A stretch of 64,000 bases of DNA from Arthrobacter sp. StoSoilB20 (GTDB taxonomy: Bacteria > Actinomycetota > Actinomycetes > Actinomycetales > Micrococcaceae), in the NCBI RefSeq assembly GCF_019977295.1, contig NZ_AP024651.1, positions 992,001-1,056,000 of the forward strand, written 5' to 3'. Made by a program: the position numbers and the translations under genes. The notes beneath the pieces are model-generated. The model made no database searches, had not been told where the DNA came from, and saw only the letters and a program-made list of their open reading frames with translations. This document shows, piece after piece, positions 16,293 through 24,282 of the stretch (position 1 is the stretch's first letter; every line of letters begins with the position of its first letter).

Positions 16293-17375
16293 CTAGTCGC
16301 CCAGGCGGAGGCCGGTCTTGGTGTCGAACAGGTGCACGTGGCCGGACTGCGGACGAACGAAGATGGACTCGCCCTTCATCGGGGGACGACGACCGTCGAC
16401 GCGTGCAACGATGTCGTGGCTCTTGCCATCAAGGATGGTGTGGCCGTAAACGTAAGCGTCGGCGCCGAGTTCTTCAACCACGTCAACCTCAACCTGCAGG
16501 CCCTCGCCGTTGCCGACCGTCTCAAGGTCTTCCGGACGCGAACCGACGGTGACGGTCCGGCCGTGAGCCTCTTCGAGAACGTCGCGCGGCACGGGGTAAA
16601 CCGTTCCGCCGAACTGTACGCCGCCGTCGACGACCGGCAGTTCCAGCAGGTTCATGGCCGGGGAGCCGATGAAGCCTGCAACGAAGACGTTCTGCGGGCG
16701 GTCGTAAAGGTTGCGCGGGGTGTCGACCTGCTGGAGCAGACCGTCCTTCAGCACTGCGACGCGGTCACCCATGGTCATTGCCTCGACCTGGTCGTGGGTC
16801 ACGTAGACCGTGGTGACGCCGAGGCGGCGGGTCAGGGATGCGATCTGCGTACGGGTCTGGACGCGGAGCTTGGCGTCAAGGTTGGAGAGCGGCTCATCCA
16901 TGAGGAAGACCTGCGGGTTACGGACGATTGCACGGCCCATGGCAACACGCTGGCGCTGACCACCGGAGAGTGCCTTCGGCTTGCGGTCCAGGTACTGCTC
17001 GAGGTCAAGAAGCTTGGCGGCTTCGCGAACACGCTCGGCGCGCTCTTCCTTGGAGACGCCGGCGATCTTCAGTGCGAAGCCCATGTTGTCCGCAACAGTC
17101 ATGTGCGGGTACAGGGCGTAGTTCTGGAAGACCATGGCGATGTCGCGGTCCTTCGGCGGAACGTCCGTGACGTCGCGGTCGCCGATCAGGATGCGGCCTG
17201 CGTTGACGTCCTCAAGACCTGCGAGCATGCGCAGGGAGGTGGACTTACCGCAACCGGAGGGTCCAACGAGGACCAGGAATTCGCCATCGGCGATGTCGAT
17301 GTTGAGCTTATCGACGGCGGGCTTATCTGTGCCCGGGTACAGACGCGTAGCGTTATCAAAAGTAACTGTAGCCAC
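16293..17375 (-). CDS. Carbohydrate ABC transporter ATP-binding protein, MsmK/UgpC (MalK) family
   Basis: This 360-residue ATPase has Walker A GPSGCGKST, signature LSGGQRQRVAMGRA, Walker B VFLMDEPLSNLD, the H-loop VTHDQVEA and a C-terminal regulatory TOBE/OB region (VGSRPEDLE). No permease or binding-protein gene is adjacent, which marks it as a shared ATPase serving several sugar importers. The sugar permeases at 37-39 kb lack their own ATPase and are candidate clients. GTG at 17375 is chosen because gaaggga is about nine bases upstream and family members begin (M/V)ATVTF; an in-frame GTG six codons earlier overlaps that ribosome site. Confidence 0.9.
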   Translation of the reverse strand: MATVTFDNATRLYPGTDKPAVDKLNIDIADGEFLVLVGPSGCGKSTSLRMLAGLEDVNAGRILIGDRDVTDVPPKDRDIAMVFQNYALYPHMTVADNMGFALKIAGVSKEERAERVREAAKLLDLEQYLDRKPKALSGGQRQRVAMGRAIVRNPQVFLMDEPLSNLDAKLRVQTRTQIASLTRRLGVTTVYVTHDQVEAMTMGDRVAVLKDGLLQQVDTPRNLYDRPQNVFVAGFIGSPAMNLLELPVVDGGVQFGGTVYPVPRDVLEEAHGRTVTVGSRPEDLETVGNGEGLQVEVDVVEELGADAYVYGHTILDGKSHDIVARVDGRRPPMKGESIFVRPQSGHVHLFDTKTGLRLGD

Positions 17376-17581
17376 AGTTATCAATCCCTTCACCGGCAGG
17401 TACGTGCCGGACGATCCGTTGTGAATGGTTCATTTTCTTCAGTTGAACTCCCCGGCCGATGGCCGGGGAGGATCGCATGACGCCGCACGGTACTGTGCGT
17501 CACATCACATCCAAGAGTATGTCAGACTTTTGGACTTACTACCTAAATGTTACGAACGTCACATGTTGCGCTGGTCACGCT

Positions 17582-18379
17582 TCAAGCCCCTGCCGTGACC
17601 CGCCGACGCTCACTGAGCAAGGCCTCAAGCAGCTCCGCCACGTGCACCGGCGCCTCCACCCTGTACTGGGCCTGGGTGAAGTCCAGACCGACTTTGATGC
17701 CCACGTCATCGCCCAGGAGCCTGCCCAGGGCGTCTTCGTCAGTGACGTCATCGCCGGCAAACAAGATGGCCGTGGCCCCGGTTGCCTGCCGGAGGAACTC
17801 CACCGCTTCACCCTTGGAAGCGTGGACCACCGAGGTCTCCAGTACGCGCTTGCCGGTTTTGAGGTAAACTCCCGGATGCTCGCGAAGCACCCGGGTGGCG
17901 GCCTCGACGGCGTCCTCCGCGACGTCGTCGTCGGCCATCCTGGTGTGGAGGACGACGCCGGCGGGCTTGTCCTCAAGCAGCGTCCCCGGAGCGATGTTCA
18001 CGATTTCCGCGAGGACTTCACGGACCGCGGCCAGCTTGGTGCGCTGTTCGTCGTCCAGTTCCAGGCCCAGGGATCCTTCACCGAGCCAGACTTCGGCCCC
18101 GTGGCTGCCGATCAGCAGCGTGTCCGCAGGAGGGGAGGCAACCAGCCGCAGGCTGTCCAGTGCCCTGCCCGAGATGAGTGCCGTCGTCGTGCGCGGCAGT
18201 TCGGCGAGGGCCTCCAACGCCGCAGCGGAGCGGGGCAGCGGCCTGGCATCCTCCGCCCTGTCCACGATGGGGGAGAGGGTGCCGTCGAAATCGAGCGCCA
18301 CCAGCAAGTGCTCCGTGCTGGATATGCGGCGTACTGCTTCGAGCAGCTCAGGCGATAGTGAGAGCTTCTCAGCTGTCAT
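17582..18379 (-). CDS. otsB: Trehalose-6-phosphate phosphatase
   Basis: This 265-residue HAD-superfamily phosphatase converts trehalose 6-phosphate to trehalose, the last step of the OtsAB pathway. Motif I is LVALDFDGTLSP (catalytic Asp pair), motif II is TTALISGRALDSL, and motif IV is FAGDDVTDEDAL. It overlaps the end of otsA by 11 bases, so the two are translated together. Trehalose serves as an osmoprotectant and reserve sugar in these soil bacteria. Confidence 0.93.
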   Translation of the reverse strand: MTAEKLSLSPELLEAVRRISSTEHLLVALDFDGTLSPIVDRAEDARPLPRSAAALEALAELPRTTTALISGRALDSLRLVASPPADTLLIGSHGAEVWLGEGSLGLELDDEQRTKLAAVREVLAEIVNIAPGTLLEDKPAGVVLHTRMADDDVAEDAVEAATRVLREHPGVYLKTGKRVLETSVVHASKGEAVEFLRQATGATAILFAGDDVTDEDALGRLLGDDVGIKVGLDFTQAQYRVEAPVHVAELLEALLSERRRVTAGA

Positions 18380-19868
18380 CGCGCACCACCTTCTCCTCCA
18401 GGGCGGCCAGGAACTCAGCCGACCAGTGATCGACGTCGTGATCCAGGATCTGCTTGCGCATCAGCTTCATGCGGCGTCGGGCTTCCTTCGGGGGAAGGTT
18501 CACAGCACGCAGGATGGTGGATTTGAGGCCATCGATGTCGTGCGGGTTGATCAGGAATGCCTGCTTGAGCTGGTCGGCGGCACCGGCAAACTCGCTGAGG
18601 ACCAACGCGCCATCATCCTCGGAGCGGGCCGTGACATATTCCTTGGCCACCAGGTTCATGCCATCGCGCAGCGCGGTGACCAGCATGACGTCCGCCGCGA
18701 GGTACAGTGCCACCATCTCCTCCACCGGATAGCTGTGGTGCAAGTAGCGGACCGCAGTGTTCTGGATGGTGTCGTAGGTGCCATTGATGTGGCCCACCGT
18801 GCCCTCGATCTCCTCGCGGAGCAGCCTGTACTGTTCCACGCGTTCCCGGCTGGGGCTTGCCACCTGGATCAGGGTGGCGTCCTCCACCTTGATGTGGCCG
18901 TCCGCCAAAAGTTCCTCGAAAGCCTTGAGCCGGTGCCGGATGCCCTTGGTGTAGTCCAGGCGGTCCACGCCCAAAAGGATGGTCTTCGGGTTGCCAAGGT
19001 CCTTGCGGATCTGCTGGGCGCGTTCAATGATCTCCGGCTTGGTGGCGAGCTCGCGGATCTGGGCAACATCGATGGAGATCGGGAAAGCCTGCGCCCTGGC
19101 GATGTGCGTTACCTCGCCGTCGGGGCCCTTGACGTGGACCTGCTGTTGCTTGACGCTGGCACCCAGGAAGCGGCGGGCAGAGCGCATGAAGTTGCCGGCA
19201 TCGCTGGGACGCTGGAAGCCCAGGAGGTCCGCGCCCAGCAGGCCGTCAATGATTTCCCGGCGCCACGGCAGTTGGGCGAAAATCTCCGGCGGCGGGAAGG
19301 GGATGTGGTTGAAGAAGCCGATCTTGAGGTCGGGCCTCGTCTCGCGCAGCAGGCGCGGCACCAACTGAAGTTGGTAGTCCTGCACCCACACGGTGGCGCC
19401 ATCGGCGGCGTGCCGGGTGACGGCGTCGGCGAACTTCCGGTTGACCTTGCGGTAGGAGTCCCACCACGTGCGGTGGAACTCAGGCGGGGCAATGACGTCG
19501 TGGTACAGCGGCCAGATGGTCGCGTTGGAAAAGCCCTCGTAGAACAGTTCAACGTCATCGCTGCTCAGCTGGACCGGAATGAGGTCCATGCCCTCGTGGC
19601 TGAAGGGGCGGACCGTCTCGTCCGGGGCGCCATGCCAACCCACCCACGCGCCGTCGGACTTTGTCATCATCGGCGCGAGCGCCGTCACGAGGCCCCCGGG
19701 CGAACGCCGCCAGCCGTCGGCGCCGTGTCCGTCGTCATCACTGATGCGGTCCACGGGCAGCCTGTTGGAGACCACCATGAAGTCGAACTTTGTTGCCGTG
19801 GGCTTCTTGACTGGAGCAGCCCGAACGCCTTCTTCGGTCTTGAGTTTTTCGCTTGCCAAATCCTGCAT
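18369..19868 (-). CDS. otsA: Alpha,alpha-trehalose-phosphate synthase (UDP/GDP-forming)
   Basis: This 499-residue GT20 enzyme joins glucose from a nucleotide sugar to glucose 6-phosphate. MVVSNRLPVDR, WRRSPGGLVTAL, VWVQDYQLQLVP, ILLGVDRLDYTKGI and VTALRDGMNLVAKEYV are diagnostic GT20 blocks. ATG 19868 is chosen because agggag lies six bases ahead. The frame stays open further upstream, but that stretch covers the divergent promoter region and has no homology. The gene forms a two-gene operon with otsB. Confidence 0.94.
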   Translation of the reverse strand: MQDLASEKLKTEEGVRAAPVKKPTATKFDFMVVSNRLPVDRISDDDGHGADGWRRSPGGLVTALAPMMTKSDGAWVGWHGAPDETVRPFSHEGMDLIPVQLSSDDVELFYEGFSNATIWPLYHDVIAPPEFHRTWWDSYRKVNRKFADAVTRHAADGATVWVQDYQLQLVPRLLRETRPDLKIGFFNHIPFPPPEIFAQLPWRREIIDGLLGADLLGFQRPSDAGNFMRSARRFLGASVKQQQVHVKGPDGEVTHIARAQAFPISIDVAQIRELATKPEIIERAQQIRKDLGNPKTILLGVDRLDYTKGIRHRLKAFEELLADGHIKVEDATLIQVASPSRERVEQYRLLREEIEGTVGHINGTYDTIQNTAVRYLHHSYPVEEMVALYLAADVMLVTALRDGMNLVAKEYVTARSEDDGALVLSEFAGAADQLKQAFLINPHDIDGLKSTILRAVNLPPKEARRRMKLMRKQILDHDVDHWSAEFLAALEEKVVRDDS

Positions 19869-20040
19869 TAATGCTCCCTGGGGTTGCTGTGACTCAACTC
19901 CCAGCCTACTAGCGGAATCTTCCATGGCACTTGATCGTTCAACAACCGGGCAGGAGGGTCTGCGGCGGATCTTCAAGTTTGCTCCCGTAAACTGACCCCG
20001 TTGCCCTACGCCCCATGATGTCGAATACCCCGAGGAACTG

Positions 20041-20919
20041 ATGAGCCCCGCAAACGAACAACGCCTGTCCAAGGCCGAACGCACCGCCCAGGCACGGGAA
20101 AAGGCGCGCGCAATCCGCGAAGAGCAGTTGAAGAAGGACAAGCGCAACAAGCTTCTGGTCGGCTGGGGCATTGTGGTTGCCGTTGTGGTCATCATCGCCG
20201 TGGTGGCGTTCGTGGTCATCGGCCAGGCGCAGAACAACGCGCCGATCGCAGATCAGGGCCCGACGCCGGCCAACGGCAACGTCCACGGCGGCGTCACGCT
20301 GCTGGCCAACAGCGAAGTTGTTAAGTCCGAGCCGGCCAGCGTCAACGTCGCCGACGTTCCCGCCCCGGCAGCCACCCCGCCGGCAACCGTGACGGTCCCG
20401 GGCGGCGAGGCTGAAGCCGGTAAGCCAGTGAAGGTTGTTGCCTACATCGACTTCATCTGCCCCGTCTGCAAGCGCTTCGAGACCACTTACGGTGAGTCGC
20501 TGACCAACCTGCGCAACGAAGGCAAGATCTCCCTCGAATACCGTCCCCTCGGATTCCTGGACCGCCAGTCCACCACCAACTACTCCTCCCGCGCAGCCAA
20601 CGCCGCTGCGTGCGTGGTGAACACCTCCCCGGAAAAGTATGCGGACTTCTTCAACCTGCTCTTCGAGCGCCAGCCGGCTGAAGGCAGTGCGGGCATCTCC
20701 GACAACGACCTGAAGAAGATGGCCACCGAAGTAGGCGCGGCCAACATCGACTCCTGTGTCGACAGCAAGCAGTTCCGTCCGTGGGTCAAGGTTGCCACCC
20801 AGGAAGCTGCGGCAATCGGCGTCACGGGCACGCCCACCGTGTTCATCGACGGCAAGCAGTGGGACGGCAGCACGGACCTGAACGCCGAAATCCAGACGGC
20901 AGTAGACGCCAAGGGCTAA
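20041..20919 (+). CDS. Membrane-anchored DsbA-family thiol-disulfide oxidoreductase
   Basis: This 292-residue protein has a charged cytoplasmic N-terminus (residues 1-37), one transmembrane anchor (about 38-62), a Pro/Ala-rich linker, and an extracytoplasmic thioredoxin-fold domain. The active site CPVC is at 140-143 and a cis-Pro segment TGTPTVFIDGK lies near the C-terminus. It probably forms or isomerises disulfides in exported proteins. It is divergent from otsA and stands alone, with a terminator hairpin after it. Confidence 0.9.
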   Translation: MSPANEQRLSKAERTAQAREKARAIREEQLKKDKRNKLLVGWGIVVAVVVIIAVVAFVVIGQAQNNAPIADQGPTPANGNVHGGVTLLANSEVVKSEPASVNVADVPAPAATPPATVTVPGGEAEAGKPVKVVAYIDFICPVCKRFETTYGESLTNLRNEGKISLEYRPLGFLDRQSTTNYSSRAANAAACVVNTSPEKYADFFNLLFERQPAEGSAGISDNDLKKMATEVGAANIDSCVDSKQFRPWVKVATQEAAAIGVTGTPTVFIDGKQWDGSTDLNAEIQTAVDAKG

Positions 20920-20938
20920 CACCCGCGGAACGTACGAC

Positions 20939-20977
20939 GGCGGCCGGTCACCTTTTCTTCATGGGTGGCCGGCCGCT
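20939..20977 (+). terminator. Terminator-like hairpin after the DsbA-like gene
   Basis: ggcggccggtcacc (20939-20952) pairs imperfectly with gggtggccggccgct (20963-20977). A T-rich stretch follows. Confidence 0.6.
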
Positions 20978-20984
20978 GTTGTCT

Positions 20985-21047
20985 GGTTTGGTTCGGGCTG
21001 TTCGCGGTTTGGTGCGGGTTGTTCCCGGTTTGTTCGGCGTTGTTCCC
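20985..21047. repeat. Three tandem 21-bp repeats
   Basis: Copies start at 20985, 21006 and 21027. Each begins ggtttg and has a g/t-rich body ending gttccc or gttcgc. The array fills the gap between the DsbA terminator and the tRNA promoter region. Confidence 0.75.
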
Positions 21048-21127
21048 GGCGAATTTCGTTGACGGGGATGGTCTGGGCTAACCTTATCTAGCGCTCTTTC
21101 GCGCTGTGCTTCGGGTAACCGGAGCAT

Positions 21128-21204
21128 GCCTCCTTAGCTCAGTTGGCCAGAGCACCGCTCTTGTAAAGCGGGGGTCGTCGGTTCGAATCCGACAGGGGGC
21201 TCCA
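21128..21204 (+). tRNA. tRNA-Thr(UGU)
   Basis: The 77-base cloverleaf is complete. The acceptor stem gcctcct pairs with agggggc (one G-T pair); the D arm contains agctcagttggccagagc. The anticodon stem ccgct/agcgg encloses loop cttgtaa with anticodon TGT. The T arm gtcgg-ttcgaat-ccgac is followed by discriminator T and an encoded CCA. TGT reads ACA codons, hence threonine. A possible -35 box (ttgacg, 21059) precedes it. Confidence 0.96.
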
Positions 21205-21206
21205 CG

Positions 21207-21250
21207 AACCCCTCCATTCCGGACAATTTGCACGGGATGGAGGGGTTTTC
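21207..21250 (+). terminator. Rho-independent terminator of the tRNA gene
   Basis: aacccctccattcc (21207-21220) pairs with gggatggaggggtt (21234-21247) with one G-T pair. TTTTC overlaps the end of the right arm. Confidence 0.85.
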
Positions 21251-21251
21251 A

Positions 21252-21573
21252 TGTCCGGAATGCAGGGCGGGACACGTTTTCTGCAGGGCGGTCGGAAGGT
21301 TTCAACCGATTCCGATGGATACCCGGAACAACATCTGTGCCGGCTGTGACTCCTGCGCCTTGAAGCATCAGCAATGTAGAGGCAATGTGCGAAGGGCCGC
21401 CAAGTGCCGGACTGTTCTGAGCCAGTGAATGGGACCGCCTGATGGGAAGGTCCAGCCTCCGATTGGCGCACTGGGCACATTACGTGTTTCCGCATAGCTG
21501 GTGCGAGGCCACGCGAGAGACCAGACCTGAAGCTGTCAGTGATCTACGACCTCAAAAGGGGTAGCGGTACGAC
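21252..21573. other. Gene-free stretch at the start of the accessory region
   Basis: I see no convincing gene. One short plus-strand frame encodes a Cys-rich peptide (CAGCDSC) but its start lies in the tRNA terminator and it has no ribosome site. No repeat of the tRNA 3' end or other attachment-site signature is visible. Confidence 0.6.
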
Positions 21574-21774
21574 TTAGTACTCCTTGGCTTTGCTGTTGGT
21601 GAGGAACGTGTTGCAGCGGGTTTGAGCTTCCCCCTCTGATGTGAACCGCAATGCTTGGTTCTCCCTGGGGCTCCATTCGTCTCCTGGACGGTTGGGGTGC
21701 AGGTAGTAGTAAAACTGCAATCCGTTATCGAGACGGACGACAATTCCCCACGCCGCTGGCTTCCGCTTTCCCAA
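21574..21774 (-). CDS. Small hypothetical protein (66 aa) downstream of the AAA ATPase
   Basis: I do not recognise this protein. It is rich in charged and aromatic residues (LDNGLQFYYYLHPNRPGDEW) and has one Cys, no signal peptide and no membrane segment. A TTG start at 21774 has aaaggaaa five bases upstream, a strong ribosome site, which supports it as a real gene. It lies 42 bp after the ATPase stop on the same strand, so the two probably form a two-gene operon. Confidence 0.6.
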   Translation of the reverse strand: MGKRKPAAWGIVVRLDNGLQFYYYLHPNRPGDEWSPRENQALRFTSEGEAQTRCNTFLTNSKAKEY

Positions 21775-21816
21775 TTCTTTCCTTTCTACTGCGCGCAGAG
21801 CGCTACAGCGTGGCTC

Positions 21817-22947
21817 TCAGTGTTTGGGGTGCTGCAGCCGAAGTCCATAAGCGGGTGTGTCGCGGAGGAATTCGCGGAATGTCGGGACGGCGAAATCGAC
21901 GTATCCCCGGCTTGTTGTTTCGATGACCCCAGCAGCCAATAGCCGAAGCCGGTATTGGCCGCCGTATACGGCGTTGACGCCCAAACGCTCCGCAATTGTT
22001 GTGGTGCTGGACGGGCCATCGTCTTCAGCCATGGCCAGCAGGTACGACTGATCGACATCGGAAAGAGCCGAGTAGGCAGACTGCAGGACGGTGGCACCCA
22101 TGCGACGGCGGGCTTTCTGTACTCCGGCAGCCAGCGCCTCGTCGGTGACTACCGCCCCTGATTTTCTGGCTTGACTCCACACGTGGTAGCCGACGAGCTG
22201 GATCAGGAATGGGTAGCCGCCCGTCGCTTCGGCCAGCTGCCGGAGATGTTCGTCGCTGATGTTCACGCCGCTTTCCGAGAAAGTATCCCGGAAGGCTTCG
22301 GCGACCTCGCCTATCGAGGTCCTGTGCAGGTCGTACTTTTCGGCGCGGCGAAGGAAGGTGGAGACGCCTTCGTTGAGCAGGTCTTCGACAGACTTCGGCA
22401 GACCAGCAAGGACCAGGCCAATGGGAAGACTTTCGCGGATCAGATGTTGGACGACCGCTGCGATTTCGGAGAGTTCGGTCCGGTCCACGGCATGAATCTC
22501 GTCGATGCTGATCAGCAACCCGGTGTCCTGCTCGCTCAACTTCTCCAGCAGTTCGGTAATCTGCCGCCGCCAGTGAACCTCACGCGCAGCCGGAAGCTGT
22601 GTATCCACGCGCACGATTCCGAGCGTCACCCCGGTAACCCGGCGGCCGCCAGGGCCGTCCCCGAGCTCTTCAGCCGCGGCGCGGACGCCGCTGCCGATGC
22701 GGTCGACGAGTCCGGCCGTGGCGGTTTCCGAGATGACAATCCAGCCGTGCTCGATGGCTTCGTCTTCGATTTCCCCCAGCATGACGGTCTTGCCGATGCC
22801 GCGGGGGCCGGTGAAGATAGAGAGCAATCCGGGGGCGCCGGGACCATTCTCGATGCTCTCTGCGAAATCTTGGCGCATGTCATCCCGGCCGATAAGAAGC
22901 GGTGGGCGGGCACCAGCTGTCGGTTTGAACGGGTTTTTCGCTGCCAC
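21817..22947 (-). CDS. AAA ATPase with ORC/Cdc6-like layout
   Basis: This 376-residue protein has an N-terminal P-loop domain with Walker A FTGPRGIGKT (about residues 45-54), Walker B LLISIDEIHAV (about 143-153), sensor-1-like VLAGLPKSVE and an arginine-rich FLRRAEKY segment. A lid with ATGGYPFLIQLVGYHVW follows, then a winged-helix-like C-terminus (TTTIAERLGVNAVYGGQYRLRLLAAGVIE). That order matches AAA_16/ORC-type and STAND-like ATPases that act as switches on DNA or partner proteins. GTG 22947 has aggag about eight bases ahead. It is preceded by an A/T-rich palindrome and followed by a 66-residue protein. The role is unknown; a defence or plasmid/phage-derived function is possible but unproven. 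Confidence 0.75.
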   Translation of the reverse strand: MAAKNPFKPTAGARPPLLIGRDDMRQDFAESIENGPGAPGLLSIFTGPRGIGKTVMLGEIEDEAIEHGWIVISETATAGLVDRIGSGVRAAAEELGDGPGGRRVTGVTLGIVRVDTQLPAAREVHWRRQITELLEKLSEQDTGLLISIDEIHAVDRTELSEIAAVVQHLIRESLPIGLVLAGLPKSVEDLLNEGVSTFLRRAEKYDLHRTSIGEVAEAFRDTFSESGVNISDEHLRQLAEATGGYPFLIQLVGYHVWSQARKSGAVVTDEALAAGVQKARRRMGATVLQSAYSALSDVDQSYLLAMAEDDGPSSTTTIAERLGVNAVYGGQYRLRLLAAGVIETTSRGYVDFAVPTFREFLRDTPAYGLRLQHPKH

Positions 22948-22957
22948 TTTTACACTC

Positions 22958-22992
22958 CTATAAATTTTTTAAAGTCTTTATATTTCTTATAG
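22958..22992. promoter_or_regulatory. A/T-rich 17-bp imperfect palindrome in the ATPase promoter
   Basis: The arms 22958-22974 and 22976-22992 are symmetrical about base 22975, with outer ctataa/ttatag and inner taaag-t-cttta exact; 12 of 17 pairs match. The block is far more A/T-rich than its surroundings and directly precedes the ATPase ribosome site, so it may combine promoter and autoregulatory operator. Confidence 0.5.
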
Positions 22993-23097
22993 TAGTGCGT
23001 AGTAGGAGACGGGTCGAGAGGCCGCTGCAATGGCACGTTCACGCCCGATCAACGGGATAACCTTGTGAGGCTCATGACTGACGGTAGGGTGAGCCGC

Positions 23098-23331
23098 ATG
23101 CGCAGTTACCTGGCTCGAATCGTCAGCGTTGTGGTCCTGGCTCTCTTTTCCGCCGTTGCCGTTCAGGGTGGTAACCCTGCGGTCGGCCACTTCAATGGAG
23201 ATGGCCGCGCCGACCTGCTGGCACGTGACAGCGCTGGAATCCTGTGGTTGTATCCGCGCGGAAGCGCCACCGCGTGGATGCCACGTGTTCAGGTTGGGCA
23301 GGGCTGGAACGTCATGAGCACCGTTGTCTGA
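23098..23331 (+). CDS. Short secreted protein with a single FG-GAP-like repeat
   Basis: The 77-residue product has a signal-peptide-like start (MRSYLARIVSVVVLALFSAVAVQG). A single repeat of the FG-GAP/VCBS type follows, with the calcium-loop motif HFNGDGRADLLARD, a LWLYPRG strand and a GWNVM ending. In actinobacterial exoenzymes this repeat normally occurs several times at the C-terminus of longer proteins, so this may be a remnant or a natural minimal version. ATG 23098 is favoured by agggtgag five bases upstream. Its stop overlaps the TTG start of the next gene. Confidence 0.55.
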   Translation: MRSYLARIVSVVVLALFSAVAVQGGNPAVGHFNGDGRADLLARDSAGILWLYPRGSATAWMPRVQVGQGWNVMSTVV

Positions 23332-23851
23332 CCTCTCGGAACACCGAAACGAGTACGACAGGGAGGGACTAAACCCAGTAGCAGCGCGAGAAGCCAGCAC
23401 GGGCCAGCGGGATGATGAGTGCGTCAGGCGATGGCACGACCAAGTTGTTGCCGCGGGGAACGAGCGCATTCTTGCCCGGACGGTGGAGGGTGGACTTCAC
23501 AGTTACCGCACGGACGAGGTCACGCTGTATCGCCAAGGAAACTCATCGGCGGTGGCCCCAATTTGGTTCATGACAACGTTCTCCGTCATGTGGGCCGGAA
23601 TAGCCCTCGCCTGCACAGTGATGGCAGTCATGTCGTCCCTAGGGGACGGCCAATGGGTCAGGATGGTTCTGCCGGTTATGGTGGGGCTCTTCGCCTGGCT
23701 CCACGTCGTCTGGGCGCGGCAGGACTGGCACGCCGATTCACGTCGACAGGAACGGGGTGTTCCTGAGCCAAAGGCGGGCAAAAGGCCGGTACAGATTGAC
23801 GTTCAGTGGCCGCCGCCGCGGATGAGGAAGAGAGACGTCAAGGCTGACTAG
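23324..23851 (+). CDS. Hypothetical membrane protein (175 aa)
   Basis: I do not recognise a family. The polar N-terminal part (about 80 residues) is followed by two hydrophobic helices (near residues 82-107 and 111-130) and a Lys/Arg/Pro-rich cytoplasmic tail. The TTG start overlaps the previous stop by eight bases, suggesting coupled translation; no other in-frame start gives a sensible protein. Codon use at third positions is G/C-biased, in line with coding DNA. Confidence 0.5.
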   Translation: MSDLSEHRNEYDREGLNPVAAREASTGQRDDECVRRWHDQVVAAGNERILARTVEGGLHSYRTDEVTLYRQGNSSAVAPIWFMTTFSVMWAGIALACTVMAVMSSLGDGQWVRMVLPVMVGLFAWLHVVWARQDWHADSRRQERGVPEPKAGKRPVQIDVQWPPPRMRKRDVKAD

Positions 23852-23882
23852 GCCTGCCCGTTTGGGGAGACCAGTCAGACCC

Positions 23883-24137
23883 TTAGCGGAGTTGGCGCTT
23901 GTACTGGAAGCTGTACCCGTTGTGGGACTGGCTGTAGACGCAGCCGGTCACAAGGTAGCCCTTCTTGGCGTATTGGCCCTGCCAGTAGGTGCAAGCGTCC
24001 CAGGAGACATAAGGCCAAGCAGTGAATCCGGGGACCGCGGCAGTGGCTGCAGGTGCAGCGGCTACGCCTGCTCCTACCGCGACGCCACCTGCCAGGAGTG
24101 ACAAGGACAGGAAGGCTGCTACGCGCGCGGTTTTCAT
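23883..24137 (-). CDS. Small secreted protein (84 aa)
   Basis: A signal peptide with a long Ala/Gly/Val core runs to about residue 34 (ends PAATAA). The short mature domain, about 50 residues, is rich in Trp and Tyr with two cysteines (DACTYWQGQY and VTGCVYSQS) that could form one disulfide. aaaagga lies ahead of the ATG. Many actinobacteria secrete such small Cys-paired proteins of unknown function; no specific family is recognised. Confidence 0.65.
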   Translation of the reverse strand: MKTARVAAFLSLSLLAGGVAVGAGVAAAPAATAAVPGFTAWPYVSWDACTYWQGQYAKKGYLVTGCVYSQSHNGYSFQYKRQLR

Positions 24138-24282
24138 GCCGGGGTTCCTTTTCTTGGCGATGGGTGTCCCGACTCACGCTACACCGAATGGATTAATAAG
24201 CCGTGAGGTGAAGTGGCGAGTTTGCGCCGCTACTGCTGTGGCGCGTTTTGCCGACGGAGTGATTGCCTCTAGCCTGTGGATC

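Noticed and set aside
17895..19871. 658-codon plus-strand frame across otsA/otsB
   Set aside because: It is antisense to two certain trehalose genes; high GC keeps such frames open by chance.
21228..21428. Cys-rich short frame (CAGCDSCALKHQQC)
   Set aside because: Its start is inside the tRNA terminator, it lacks a ribosome site, and the Cys pattern fits no zinc-binding family known to me.
21128..21573. tRNA-Thr as an integration site for a genomic island
   Set aside because: No integrase is nearby and no second copy of the tRNA 3' end was found downstream in the window; a short ggttcgaatccg match at about 50947 lies inside a glycosyltransferase gene and looks accidental.
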